From Minisyncoccota bacterium (GTDB taxonomy: Bacteria; Patescibacteriota; Minisyncoccia; Phycocordibacterales; UBA9973), in contig JAGOSA010000004.1 in NCBI GenBank assembly GCA_018062505.1, positions 1 to 44,758 of the forward strand: a DNA stretch of 44,758 nucleotides, given 5' to 3'. Under the pieces are notes generated by a model. It was not told the origin of the DNA and searched no databases. It saw only the letters and a program-made list of their open reading frames with translations. Shown piece by piece: positions 25,726 through 33,807 of this stretch. The translations under genes and the position numbers were made by a program. Position 1 is the stretch's first letter; each line of letters opens with the position of its first letter.

Positions 25726-26634
25726 TTACTGCTTTTTGCGAGGCTGACTTTGATTGTTGTTCTTAACAAAATTGCTATTCTGCTGAACAACTTTTTGTTG
25801 AGGAGCAACTTTCGTTTCGCTTCGTGGCTGGCCTTGAGCAATTTGTCTTGGCTGGATTTTTTGATTAACAACTTTCTGATTTGGATTGTTCTGTTGAACA
25901 ATTCTTTGATCAGTGTTATTTCTCATTTTGCCATTACTCATGCTGCTGTTGTTCATGTTGCCATTTTTCTGGTAACCATTGTTTTGGTAGCCAGTGTTCT
26001 GGTTTGGATTAACGGCGGGATTGCCATTTCTCTGTCCAACATGTCCACGTGGTCCGTAGATTCCATTTTGATCTGGAACAACTTCACCGGTAACATTTCC
26101 GTACTGATCGTACGTGTACACTGGCTGACTGTTTGAGTACAGGTAATTATTTTCCTGCGACACAATGTAGTTAGCTTCAGCTAGCTGGCGACTTCCGTCC
26201 ATACCACCTGCAGTTCCGTAAGGATTTGCTGTTTGGTAGAAGCCTGAAGTATTGGCTGGCTGTGTGTACTGATTACCTTGAGGGTAAGTCTGTGGAGGAT
26301 AGCACTGAGACTGGCTTCCAACAGAAACTCCCATTGAAACGTAAATGATTGCACCATTTGAACCATAGTAGAAAGTATTTCCTCTTTGATCTTGATAGTA
26401 CTGCGGAGCACTTTGCTGATACTGTTGAGAGTATTGCGCATCGTACTGCGTTTCCGGCATTGGCTGTCCTTGATTGTACACATCGTCACCAGCATATTCT
26501 GTTGCTGGCTGTGTTCCTACAGGAGTCGCTTTTTGCGGATAAGCCTGAGACAAAGGTTGTGGTTTGTTTGATGCACAGCCTGTTGCTGTAGCTAGGCCAA
26601 TGATGGCGAGGAAGTAAATAGTTACTTTTTTCAT
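25726..26634 (-). CDS. Putative lipoprotein, Gln/Asn-rich
   Basis: 302 residues. A short signal (MKKVTIYFLAIIGLATATGC) ends at a probable lipobox Cys (residue 20), though Thr at -2 and Ala at -3 are not ideal. The mature chain is very rich in Gln, Asn, Tyr, Ser and Pro with little predicted fold; a DxxGN-like stretch (DQRGNTFYYGSNGAII, VYTYDQYGNVTGEV) resembles beta-strand pieces. The C-terminal 90 residues are Asn/Gln-rich and end with a basic tail PRKKQ. Likely a surface coat or adhesion protein, function unknown. Confidence 0.75.
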   Translation of the reverse strand: MKKVTIYFLAIIGLATATGCASNKPQPLSQAYPQKATPVGTQPATEYAGDDVYNQGQPMPETQYDAQYSQQYQQSAPQYYQDQRGNTFYYGSNGAIIYVSMGVSVGSQSQCYPPQTYPQGNQYTQPANTSGFYQTANPYGTAGGMDGSRQLAEANYIVSQENNYLYSNSQPVYTYDQYGNVTGEVVPDQNGIYGPRGHVGQRNGNPAVNPNQNTGYQNNGYQKNGNMNNSSMSNGKMRNNTDQRIVQQNNPNQKVVNQKIQPRQIAQGQPRSETKVAPQQKVVQQNSNFVKNNNQSQPRKKQ

Positions 26635-26679
26635 TTGCTTTTATTTAATATTGTTAGAGGTCTAATTTATGTTACTTGT

Positions 26680-26708
26680 ATTATAGCAAAATAAAACACA
26701 TCTGTCAA
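26680..26708 (-). promoter_or_regulatory. Perfect consensus promoter of the lipoprotein gene
   Basis: Minus strand: TTGACA (26703-26708), 17-base spacer, TATAAT (26680-26685) with TG one base upstream (TGCTATAAT). The -35 lies in the hairpin of the upstream terminator. Confidence 0.92.
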
Positions 26709-26724
26709 TAGGCAGATGTGTTTT
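26693..26724 (-). terminator. Terminator overlapping the lipoprotein promoter
   Basis: 12-bp stem AAAACACATCTG/CAGATGTGTTTT with the loop CCTATTGA (minus strand). It ends the Tyr/Gly-repeat gene and shares its loop with the next -35. Confidence 0.9.
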
Positions 26725-26759
26725 AAATCCCTTATTTTGTAAGGCTTTTTTCGGACTAA

Positions 26760-27263
26760 TTACCAGTAGTAGGCGTATGGATAGCCTCCATTTCCATAGT
26801 ATGTGCCTGTAAAGACGTAGTTTCCGTAGCTGCCGCTCATGCCACCATTGCCGTTGTAGCCAGAATAGCCTGAGTTATAGCCACTATTGTAGCCGCTATT
26901 GTATCCACTGTAGCCAGAATTGTACCCTGTGCTTCCGCCATAGTAACCGCTGTAACCGCCAGTATTTGAATAACCGTAGTTATATTGGTTGTAGCCAGCA
27001 GTTGTTGGGTAGTAGTAGCTGCTTGTAGTTGGATAATAGTACGAGCTAGATGTGTAGCAAGTACAGTTGTACGTGCTGTAAGAGTATGTTGGACGTGGAT
27101 TGTAGCAGCCTGTATAACATGGCGACTGGTACGAAGAGTAGCAGTAGCTTCCGCAAGTTTGGCTAGCTTGAGCGTTGGCAGATGGGGCTGTCGCAAAAGA
27201 AAATGCGAAAACTGCCGCAAGACCCACAGCAATCGTAAGGATTTTTTTGATCATAAGTCTCAT
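26760..27263 (-). CDS. Secreted Tyr/Gly-repeat protein
   Basis: About 167 residues from ATG 27261-27263 (MRLMIKK); ATG 27252-27254 (MIKK) is the alternative, and a TTG further upstream is less likely. Signal peptide ends SANA-QA. The mature N-terminus is Cys/Tyr-rich (CGSYCYSSYQSPCYTGC, CTC), followed by poly-Tyr blocks (SSYYYPTT twice) and then tandem GYNS/GYSG units (about residues 105-140). Such Tyr/Gly repeats recall silk, cuticle or holdfast-like proteins and could be cross-linked or amyloid-like. No recognised domain. Confidence 0.75.
   Translation of the reverse strand: MRLMIKKILTIAVGLAAVFAFSFATAPSANAQASQTCGSYCYSSYQSPCYTGCYNPRPTYSYSTYNCTCYTSSSYYYPTTSSYYYPTTAGYNQYNYGYSNTGGYSGYYGGSTGYNSGYSGYNSGYNSGYNSGYSGYNGNGGMSGSYGNYVFTGTYYGNGGYPYAYYW
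26850..26990 (-). repeat. Coding tandem repeats (Gly-Tyr-Asn-Ser units)
   Basis: Imperfect 9- and 12-base repeats coding for SGYN and SGYSGYN units in the secreted protein at 26760-27263. They are prone to slippage and so may vary in length between strains. Confidence 0.75.
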
Positions 27264-27314
27264 TTTGATAGGAATAAATTGTAAGGGCAAGGGCTATACC
27301 GACCATGTATGCTC

Positions 27315-27323
27315 TGCTATACT
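27315..27323 (+). promoter_or_regulatory. Extended -10 promoter for clpP
   Basis: TGCTATACT about 100 bases before the clpP ATG, without a clear -35. A TATATA at 27414-27419 just before the ATG is a second candidate that would give a leaderless mRNA. Confidence 0.45.
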
Positions 27324-27424
27324 TATTTTGCTCTTTCTGGCCATTCTGCCAAGTTTACAAGTGGCCAAAAATAAGGCTTAATTTATTGCCCATTATTCAA
27401 ATTACCAGTAATTTATATACATTT

Positions 27425-28015
27425 ATGTCTATCCTCATCCCTACAGTTATCGAAAAATCGAGCCTCGGCGAGCGCGCTTACGATATTTACTCTCGTTTGC
27501 TCCGCGATCGCATCATTTTCCTTGCCGGTCCGATCGACGACCATACAGCAAATATCGTTATTGCCCAGCTTCTTTTCCTCGAAAATGAAGACCCGAAAAA
27601 GGATATCAAGCTTTACTTGAATACTCCGGGTGGATCTGTCACGGCAGGTCTCGCTATTTACGACACAATGCAGCACATCAAGCCTGACGTTTCAACTATC
27701 TGTATCGGTATGGCCGCATCTATGGGTTCGTTCTTGCTCGCTGGCGGCGCCAAGGGAAAGCGCTTTGCTCTCCCTAACTCTGAAGTTATGATCCATCAGC
27801 CGCATGGTGGCGCAGAAGGACAAGCGACAGATATCGAAATCACTGCTCGCCAAATCCTCAAGCTTCGAGCTCGCCTCAACGAAATCATGGCGAAAAACAC
27901 TGGACAGAAAGTTGCTCAGATCGAAAAAGACGTCGAACGCGACTACTTTATGGCTGCCGACGAAGCAAAGAAGTACGGAATCATCGATGAAGTGCTCAAA
28001 GAGAAGAAGAAGTAA
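27425..28015 (+). CDS. clpP: ATP-dependent Clp protease proteolytic subunit
   Basis: 196 residues from ATG 27425 ([20 protein letters not shown]), the usual size and start. Catalytic triad: Ser99 in GMAASMGSF, His124 in MIHQPHGG, Asp173 in ERDYF. It forms the two-ring protease chamber that works with ClpX or ClpC. The handle [13 protein letters not shown] is present. Followed by its own terminator, so clpP and rny are separate units in the same direction. Confidence 0.97.
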   Translation: MSILIPTVIEKSSLGERAYDIYSRLLRDRIIFLAGPIDDHTANIVIAQLLFLENEDPKKDIKLYLNTPGGSVTAGLAIYDTMQHIKPDVSTICIGMAASMGSFLLAGGAKGKRFALPNSEVMIHQPHGGAEGQATDIEITARQILKLRARLNEIMAKNTGQKVAQIEKDVERDYFMAADEAKKYGIIDEVLKEKKK

Positions 28016-28030
28016 GTCAAATATTGATTT

Positions 28031-28060
28031 CAAAATACTGCCCTTAAGGCGGTATTTTGT
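28031..28060 (+). terminator. clpP terminator
   Basis: Stem CAAAATACTGCC/GGCGGTATTTTG (one T-G pair) followed by TTTTG. Confidence 0.8.
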
Positions 28061-28141
28061 TTTGAGACTTCCTTGCCGCCCTTCTTTCAGTGTGGTATTT
28101 TTAGTTTGGTAATTTAAAGTAATTTGTCCCAGAATTCCCCT

Positions 28142-28225
28142 ATGGCCGGCGTCAACCCTCAACAATTTGATACTCTACTCGTCCCGCAAGCGCGCGACGG
28201 GGCTTTGGTGCGTTCAGGACTATAA
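28142..28225 (+). CDS. Possible 27-residue peptide just upstream of rny
   Basis: ATG to TAA: MAGVNPQQFDTLLVPQARDG plus seven residues. It ends 6 bases before the rny start, so it could be a leader peptide that couples translation. It is richer in GC than its flanks, and has no stop for 27 codons. There is no ribosome-binding site and no homologue I know, so chance is possible. Confidence 0.3.
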   Translation: MAGVNPQQFDTLLVPQARDGALVRSGL

Positions 28226-28231
28226 AAATAT

Positions 28232-29752
28232 ATGAACATAGCAGTATACATACTCGCCGCGGTTGTCGTGGGAGTTGCAGTCGGCTACTATCTTCGCCTT
28301 ATCATTTCGCTCGGCAAAAAAGGATCTGTTGATCTCGAGATCAAGCAGCTGCTCCTCTCGGCAAAGGAAGAAGCCACACGAGTTGTTGATGAAGCCAAGA
28401 AAAAAGCTGAAGACAAAGAAGAAGAAATGCGCGCCCGCGAAATCGAAAAAAGCGGCGAGCAGAGAAAGACTGAAGATCGTTTGATTAAGAAAGAATCATT
28501 GCTTGATGCCCGCCAAGTCGAAATAGATAAAGAATCTGAAAGCATCAAAGATAAAGTCGAAGAAATAAAGAAAATTAAAGAGAAGGCCGAAAATATGCTT
28601 GCCGAAGAAATGTCTAAGCTTTCGGCAATTGCTCGCCTCTCAGTCGAAGAAGCTAAAGGCGAACTCATGAAGAAAATCGAAGAGCAGGCTTCTGAAGATT
28701 TCTTGATCCGTATGCAGAAGCTCGAAGCTGACAGCGAAGACAAGCTTGAGCGCCGCGCAAAAGATATTTTGGCGACAGTCATCCAGCGCTACTCAGGTTC
28801 TGTTGCGGCTGAACTCATGACGACTTCAGTCAACATTCCGTCTGAAGATATCAAAGGAAAGATCATCGGTAAGGAAGGCCGCAATATTCGCGCTTTTGAA
28901 AAAGCTGCTGGTGTTGAGCTCATCGTCGACGATACACCCGGAACGATTGTCATCTCTGCACACGATCCAGTTCGCAGACAAGTTGCTCGCGTTGCGCTTG
29001 AGAACTTGATCATGGACGGACGCATTCAGCCAGCCAAGATTGAAGAGACTGTTGAGAAAGCTCAGGCTGACATCAACAAGATCATCAAAGAAAAAGGCGA
29101 GCAAGCAGTTTACGAATGCGGTATCTTCAACTTTGATCCGCGCCTCGTAGCTATCATCGGTCGCCTCTACTTCCGAACAAGCTACGGACAAAATGTATTG
29201 CAACACTCTGTTGAAATGACACATGTTGCCGGAATGCTCGCTGAAGAACTTGGCGCAGATGTGCAGATCGCAAAAGCTGGCGCACTTGTCCACGACATCG
29301 GTAAAGCGCTCGACCATGAAGTTCAAGGTACTCATATCGAAATTGGTATTCGCATCTTGCAGAAGTTCGGTGCTGATCCGCGTGTTATCGATGCGATGAA
29401 GTCTCACCACGATGATTATCCTCATGCTTCGATCGAAGCTGTCATCGTTCAGACTGCCGACATGATTTCTGGCGGACGACCTGGTGCACGACGTGATACA
29501 GTCGAAAACTATTTGAAGCGCCTCCAAGATTTGGAAGCTGTTGCAAAAAGTTTCCCTGGCATCGAGAAGTCATACGCACTTTCTGCCGGTCGCGAAATCC
29601 GCGTCTTTGTCTCCCCTTCCGAAATCAACGATCTCCAAGCAAAAGATCTCGCTCGCGACATAGCGAAAAAGATCGAGGCTGACCTCAAGTATCCGGGTGA
29701 AATCCGCGTGGTGCTTGTCAGAGAAAATAGGATTGTGGAGTATGCGAGATAA
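28232..29752 (+). CDS. rny: Ribonuclease Y
   Basis: 506 residues, the usual 510-520. One N-terminal membrane helix (about 3-26), a long charged coiled coil (about 30-190), a KH domain with GKIIGKEGRNIR at about 208-220 and an HD domain with VLQHSVEM (about 325) and HDIGKALDHE (His354-Asp355). RNase Y is a membrane-bound endonuclease that starts mRNA decay. Starts 6 bases after a small reading frame. Its presence makes 5' leader hairpins elsewhere in the window relevant, since RNase Y cuts single-stranded AU-rich RNA. Confidence 0.97.
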   Translation: MNIAVYILAAVVVGVAVGYYLRLIISLGKKGSVDLEIKQLLLSAKEEATRVVDEAKKKAEDKEEEMRAREIEKSGEQRKTEDRLIKKESLLDARQVEIDKESESIKDKVEEIKKIKEKAENMLAEEMSKLSAIARLSVEEAKGELMKKIEEQASEDFLIRMQKLEADSEDKLERRAKDILATVIQRYSGSVAAELMTTSVNIPSEDIKGKIIGKEGRNIRAFEKAAGVELIVDDTPGTIVISAHDPVRRQVARVALENLIMDGRIQPAKIEETVEKAQADINKIIKEKGEQAVYECGIFNFDPRLVAIIGRLYFRTSYGQNVLQHSVEMTHVAGMLAEELGADVQIAKAGALVHDIGKALDHEVQGTHIEIGIRILQKFGADPRVIDAMKSHHDDYPHASIEAVIVQTADMISGGRPGARRDTVENYLKRLQDLEAVAKSFPGIEKSYALSAGREIRVFVSPSEINDLQAKDLARDIAKKIEADLKYPGEIRVVLVRENRIVEYAR

Positions 29753-29781
29753 AAACTTTCGCTGAAAAAATAATACAAAAG

Positions 29782-29809
29782 AAAAATCCCCGAATACACG
29801 GGGATTTTT
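29782..29809. terminator. Bidirectional terminator between rny and the ureohydrolase gene
   Basis: Stem AAAAATCCCC/GGGGATTTTT, T-rich on both strands. Confidence 0.88.
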
Positions 29810-29833
29810 TGAATTTGATTTTCTTTTTAATTG

Positions 29834-30910
29834 TCACTCTTTAAGAATTCCTTGCGACACCATCATGCAATAGTACATGTGATAAAAAAGTTCAGCTGCG
29901 CTATTGCGATCATTCTGCGTAGTCGGCACCATTTCATTGAGATCAAAACCAATTATTCTTTTATCCATTGATACAAGAGTGGTAATGAGCTTTTTCGCTT
30001 GCCACATCGAGAGCCCACCTGCAACTGGTGTTCCAGTACTCGGGCAGAGTGACACTTCAAGACCGTCATGATCAAAACTAATGTAAACATCGTCAGTAGG
30101 AATTGAATCAACTATGTCAAAACACCATCTTGCCCAATTCTTGTCTTGGAGATCCATCTGATTGCGCATGACTGAATCGTAAAAAACAGAGATACGATCT
30201 TTGTTTTCTTTAACGTACTGACGCTCGTCTGCCCCAGTGCTTCTGATTCCAACTGAAGTAAGATGCTTTACTTGCGGAATTTCTGTAAGAATATTGCGCA
30301 TTATGCTCGCATGCGACCACTTAACACCTTCATATGCAAGACGAAGATCAAGATGTGCATCAACTGTCAGAATGCTGAATTTCTTATGGAATTTCGAATG
30401 TGCTTTCACTGAACCAAATATTGAACCGTGACAGCCACCAATGACAGCAACTAAACGATTGAGCTTGAGGGACTCTGTAACATTGCGCTCCAAGATAAAG
30501 TTTACCTTTTCGCAGATTTCATCGAGCAGCCTTACATTATATTCAACTACATGATCTAGGTTCGAATTAATCATCTCATCGAAAATCTCTCTTCCTTTTT
30601 TGTGAAGATCATGCAATTCAGGATCTGATTCATTTGCCCACATGCCTGGGATCCAAGCATCATCTCGATACTGTTCGCTCGTAAGCTCAATTGATTTTGA
30701 TCCTTTAGCTAAACCAGCAGGCCCATCTTCTGCGCCTGTAGTACCCGAAACTGTTATCGCTGTCGGCATCTCATGTACATGGAGAATTGCATTCTCAAAT
30801 GTGTGAGGCAAACCATACAAGTTATTCCCTAACGCTTGTCCATTGAGATCAAAGGCGGCAAACGTTTCTCTATTTTCTAAATAGAGTTTCTGGAGTCTTT
30901 CGTTTTTCAT
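29834..30910 (-). CDS. Ureohydrolase (arginase/agmatinase family)
   Basis: 358 residues, a little longer than usual. Metal-site motifs appear in order: GGCHGS (about 157; usual GGDHS, with the first Asp changed to Cys), DAHLDLR (about 183; usual DAHxDxR), SFDHDGLE (about 277; usual SxDxDxxDP) and DLNEMVP (about 320; usual DxxExxP). So most ligands of the two-manganese site remain. Family members split urea or a formimino group from arginine, agmatine, guanidino acids or similar compounds. Substrate cannot be told from the sequence. It lies after a deoxyhypusine-synthase-like gene, which suggests agmatine or polyamine chemistry. Confidence 0.85.
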   Translation of the reverse strand: MKNERLQKLYLENRETFAAFDLNGQALGNNLYGLPHTFENAILHVHEMPTAITVSGTTGAEDGPAGLAKGSKSIELTSEQYRDDAWIPGMWANESDPELHDLHKKGREIFDEMINSNLDHVVEYNVRLLDEICEKVNFILERNVTESLKLNRLVAVIGGCHGSIFGSVKAHSKFHKKFSILTVDAHLDLRLAYEGVKWSHASIMRNILTEIPQVKHLTSVGIRSTGADERQYVKENKDRISVFYDSVMRNQMDLQDKNWARWCFDIVDSIPTDDVYISFDHDGLEVSLCPSTGTPVAGGLSMWQAKKLITTLVSMDKRIIGFDLNEMVPTTQNDRNSAAELFYHMYYCMMVSQGILKE

Positions 30911-30972
30911 ATATTATTTTTTTAATTTGGTTTTCCGCTATACTCGCATATATAGTTGGTCAGGTCAAATAA

Positions 30973-31002
30973 AAAAACCTCCGAATACTTTCGGAGGTTT
31001 TT
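30973..31002 (-). terminator. Terminator of the deoxyhypusine-synthase-like gene
   Basis: 13-bp stem AAAAACCTCCGAA/TTCGGAGGTTTTT; its T-run leads directly into TTGACC, a possible -35 of the ureohydrolase gene. Confidence 0.9.
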
Positions 31003-31023
31003 AGACCACATGACACTAAAAGG

Positions 31024-32136
31024 TTATTTTCTGAGAACGACTGCTGCAATGAGAGGAGCGATGTTTGTATAGTCGCCGAAAATCTGCATACCAAAGGCAT
31101 TGGTCGTAAACTTACCCCAAGTAATTTTTTCTTTGTAGCCAGCACCAGAATAGGAACCAAAACTCATTGGCGAGGAGTGGATTTCAATAAATCCAGCCCA
31201 CGAACGAATTAACTCTTCCTGCTGTTCATTTGTAAAATTAGCAAGAAAGTCTTTCTTCAGATGCGGAACAACGCAAATAGGAAAATCTGCCGCAATACCT
31301 CCTCCATACTGAAGAAATGCAAGGCCTTTTTCTTTGGTATTGTCCATATACCATTCGGCAAGTACATTCAAGTATTTGAACGAATGAAGCACAACATTGG
31401 GATTAATTGGATTTTCTTCTGCATGTTTTGACAGAAATGGGTGATTGCCTTTATAGCTGTAGAAAGCAAAAATATTTCCCATTGTTGAATCTTCAATGCC
31501 TCCAACGACTATGTGCACTTTGTTTTTGTAGGCTTCCAACAGCCAGCAATCTTCCGGATTTGCTGTCGGATCAAACGTTAGGACATTATCTTCAAATAGT
31601 TTGAAGAAATATTCATGCCACAGCAGATAATTACCAGTTCTTTCTGCTTCTCTCCAATATTTTTCAAGATGAGGCAGAACCAGCCGAACCGATTCATCTT
31701 CAGGAAGAAATGTGTCAGTAATTCTTCGAAGGCCGGCATTGTCGAGCTCTTTTTCTTCTTCGCGCGAAAGTTCCATATAGTCAGGAATGTACGCGTAGTG
31801 CGAATTGGCAATTAGTCTGTAAAGACTTTCCTCGAGGTTTGCACCTGTCACAGATATTGCTGCAACTTTTCCTGATCTAATCAGTTCAGAAATATGTGTA
31901 CCTTGCTGGAATGACGAGCCAGCGCCAGACATTGTCAGGAATATTTTTCCTCCATTGTCGCAATGGTCTCGAAGCCAAAGCGCCGAATCAACTGTCTTGC
32001 CTCCATTGCAGTGACGCATATGTTGGACGAGATAGTTTGTAACTGGTGTTGATGAATCTGGAGCGTAGTCTCTTTCTCCGATTTTAATTTTGCTCTGCAG
32101 TCCAGGGCTGAGTAATTTCAGTTTTTCTTGTAGCAT
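31024..32136 (-). CDS. Deoxyhypusine-synthase-like enzyme
   Basis: 370 residues from ATG 32134-32136 (MLQEKLKLLSPG); earlier in-frame ATGs lie inside the promoter. It matches the deoxyhypusine synthase fold end to end: TMSGAGSSFQ and SVTGANLEESLYRL (NAD-binding region), HIVVGGIEDSTMG, and ITWGKF near the end with Lys342 in the position of the active-site Lys of the human enzyme. The family transfers an aminobutyl group from spermidine; in eukaryotes and archaea to eIF5A, in some bacteria to small amines (homospermidine synthase arose from it). Bacteria lack eIF5A, so a small-molecule polyamine role is likely. Confidence 0.88.
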   Translation of the reverse strand: MLQEKLKLLSPGLQSKIKIGERDYAPDSSTPVTNYLVQHMRHCNGGKTVDSALWLRDHCDNGGKIFLTMSGAGSSFQQGTHISELIRSGKVAAISVTGANLEESLYRLIANSHYAYIPDYMELSREEEKELDNAGLRRITDTFLPEDESVRLVLPHLEKYWREAERTGNYLLWHEYFFKLFEDNVLTFDPTANPEDCWLLEAYKNKVHIVVGGIEDSTMGNIFAFYSYKGNHPFLSKHAEENPINPNVVLHSFKYLNVLAEWYMDNTKEKGLAFLQYGGGIAADFPICVVPHLKKDFLANFTNEQQEELIRSWAGFIEIHSSPMSFGSYSGAGYKEKITWGKFTTNAFGMQIFGDYTNIAPLIAAVVLRK

Positions 32137-32195
32137 GGTTGCGTTTTTTGAGGTTTTTTGGAAAGGACTTCGTTGTCCGTTTGCGACCATATTCG

Positions 32196-32220
32196 CATAA
32201 TTAGCTAGCATAGTCAAAAA
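32196..32220 (-). promoter_or_regulatory. Promoter of the deoxyhypusine-synthase-like gene
   Basis: Minus strand: -35 TTGACT (32215-32220) directly after the T-run of the preceding terminator; the -10 is weak, near GAATAT (17-base spacing, 32192-32197). Confidence 0.5.
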
Positions 32221-32224
32221 AAAC

Positions 32225-32249
32225 AAATCCCGACAAAGCCGGGATTTTT
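32225..32249 (-). terminator. Terminator fused to the next promoter
   Basis: Stem AAATCCCG/CGGGATTT and a T-run that ends in the -35 TTGACT of the deoxyhypusine-synthase-like gene. Confidence 0.85.
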
Positions 32250-32272
32250 TGTGTTATGTTATAACTCTAATT

Positions 32273-32809
32273 TTACATTATCCGATGTGTTGAAGGATGA
32301 CCAAATATAATATCAAGTCGTGCTTGAATGCTTCCGACACCAAACTCATCGTTGAGTGATGTTGAAGACCACCAAACAGGATTTTTACTATCGCTCGTAT
32401 CGAGGAAGCGAACATGAGAAATGTTACTGTCAGCAATAATCGGATGCTGAGGCTTAACTGGATGATTCCAGTCAAAGTACTCTTTGCAAACTGATTCGTC
32501 GGTAATCATAATTCTGATTTTTTTCTTTGTTCGAGCTCTGTCAGCAAAAGCTTCACTTAAGAATTCAGGTACTTTTCCTCCGTCGTCAGCACCAAGAATA
32601 ATTGTTATCGGAACCCTTCTTTTCATAAATATTTTGAAGGCACCCAAATACTCACCATGGAAAATTGGGTCATTCCAATTTTTGACCAGCATAACTAATC
32701 GATGCTTTGCGCCATATACTGTTTCTTCAAACGTAAGGCGACAATCTCCATTTACTTTAATGACACCTTTTGGCTGATGTGCGACCTGCACTTTTACGAT
32801 TGGTTCCAT
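32273..32809 (-). CDS. Hypothetical protein, PLD-like fold suspected
   Basis: 178 residues from ATG 32807-32809. No signal peptide. An alternation of strands and helices (RLVMLVKNW, YLGAFKIFMKRRVPITIILGA, KIRIMITDES, HPIIADSNISHVRFLD, VWWSSTSLND) recalls half of a phospholipase-D-like domain, but the catalytic HxK motif is absent. So it could be a non-catalytic relative or an unrelated alpha/beta protein. It lies upstream of the deoxyhypusine-synthase-like gene on the same strand, each with its own terminator. Low certainty of fold. Confidence 0.55.
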   Translation of the reverse strand: MEPIVKVQVAHQPKGVIKVNGDCRLTFEETVYGAKHRLVMLVKNWNDPIFHGEYLGAFKIFMKRRVPITIILGADDGGKVPEFLSEAFADRARTKKKIRIMITDESVCKEYFDWNHPVKPQHPIIADSNISHVRFLDTSDSKNPVWWSSTSLNDEFGVGSIQARLDIIFGHPSTHRIM

Positions 32810-32872
32810 AATATTAAGATTTAAGTAATGATTTAATCCAATCGTACTCCTGTCTAGAAAAATGTCTAGCAA

Positions 32873-32898
32873 AAATCCCCACAATTATGTGGGGATTT
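32873..32898 (-). terminator. Terminator of the SIMPL gene
   Basis: Stem AAATCCCCAC/GTGGGGATTT with minus-strand TTGCT after. Confidence 0.8.
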
Positions 32899-32934
32899 CT
32901 TGCTTATATGTTTTTACTGAGCATCGCGCGTAAT

Positions 32935-33687
32935 CTAGCGAAGTTCAAAGTTTGCTCGAACAGTAATCATGACATCTTTTTCAATAGTAGAAGTGTCATA
33001 TGAACCATAATCTTCAACGTCTACTGAGTCTGGGCGAAGAAGCTGAACAACACCGGACGATGCATTTGCGAGCTTTCGGACGCTTGCGCCAGTTGCTTCA
33101 GCAATAGCATCAGCTCGGTTTTTGGCGTCAGTGATCGCTTTGCTCATGAGAGAAACGCGGATAGTCGAGAGCTTTTCGCTTGAGTAGAGGTACTGAGCTT
33201 GGCTTGCCTCAAACGCAACTCCCCTTTTGACGATTTCAGCAGCATTATCAGCAATCTTTTTGATCTTTGGAAGATCCTTTGATGTTACAGTGATATTTTG
33301 GCGAAGGACAATGCGCTCAGAACCTTGAATTCTGTTGCCACGCTCGTCGTAGTCGTATTCTGTGAAGCTAGAGGATGGATCGATCGCAATTTCCTCGTCC
33401 GTTGCGCCTTGCGACTTGAGGTACGTTGTAACCTTACCCATATCGACTGCAAGGTCAGTGTAGCCAGAAGCTGTACTTGCGCGAGTTGTCTGCCTAGACC
33501 ATGACCCTGAAAACTTTCCGATATCAGAGCTGACGCGCTCTTTAGCAGATCCGGTTACCGAAATAGTGTTTTCGCTGCCGCGGAGCTGGCGAACAGATGT
33601 GCCCAAAACGAGCAAACCAACGATAAAAGCCAGACCGAGAACAATACCTGCTGCGACATATGGGCGATCAAAGAATGTGTTTTTCAT
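32935..33687 (-). CDS. SIMPL-domain (DUF541) membrane protein
   Basis: 250 residues: one N-terminal helix (about 10-31), then a SIMPL domain with the family strands ISVTGSAKERVSSDIGKF (about 42-59), QNITVTSKDLPKIKKI and AITDAKNRADAIAEATGAS (about 180-200). The domain is common in bacterial envelope proteins; its role is not settled. Probably faces outward. Has its own terminator. Confidence 0.88.
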   Translation of the reverse strand: MKNTFFDRPYVAAGIVLGLAFIVGLLVLGTSVRQLRGSENTISVTGSAKERVSSDIGKFSGSWSRQTTRASTASGYTDLAVDMGKVTTYLKSQGATDEEIAIDPSSSFTEYDYDERGNRIQGSERIVLRQNITVTSKDLPKIKKIADNAAEIVKRGVAFEASQAQYLYSSEKLSTIRVSLMSKAITDAKNRADAIAEATGASVRKLANASSGVVQLLRPDSVDVEDYGSYDTSTIEKDVMITVRANFELR

Positions 33688-33744
33688 ATAGTTTGCGCAA
33701 AATACGCTGAAATTAACAAATGAGTTAATAATTAGTAAATAAAA

Positions 33745-33771
33745 ACTGCCTTCAGTATATCTGAAGGCAGT
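33745..33771 (-). terminator. Rho-independent terminator
   Basis: 11-bp stem ACTGCCTTCAG/CTGAAGGCAGT with minus-strand TTTTTATTT. Confidence 0.88.
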
Positions 33772-33807
33772 AGTTGTGCAAAGGTTTTTGCGAAAGCTTG
33801 TTCTTTA

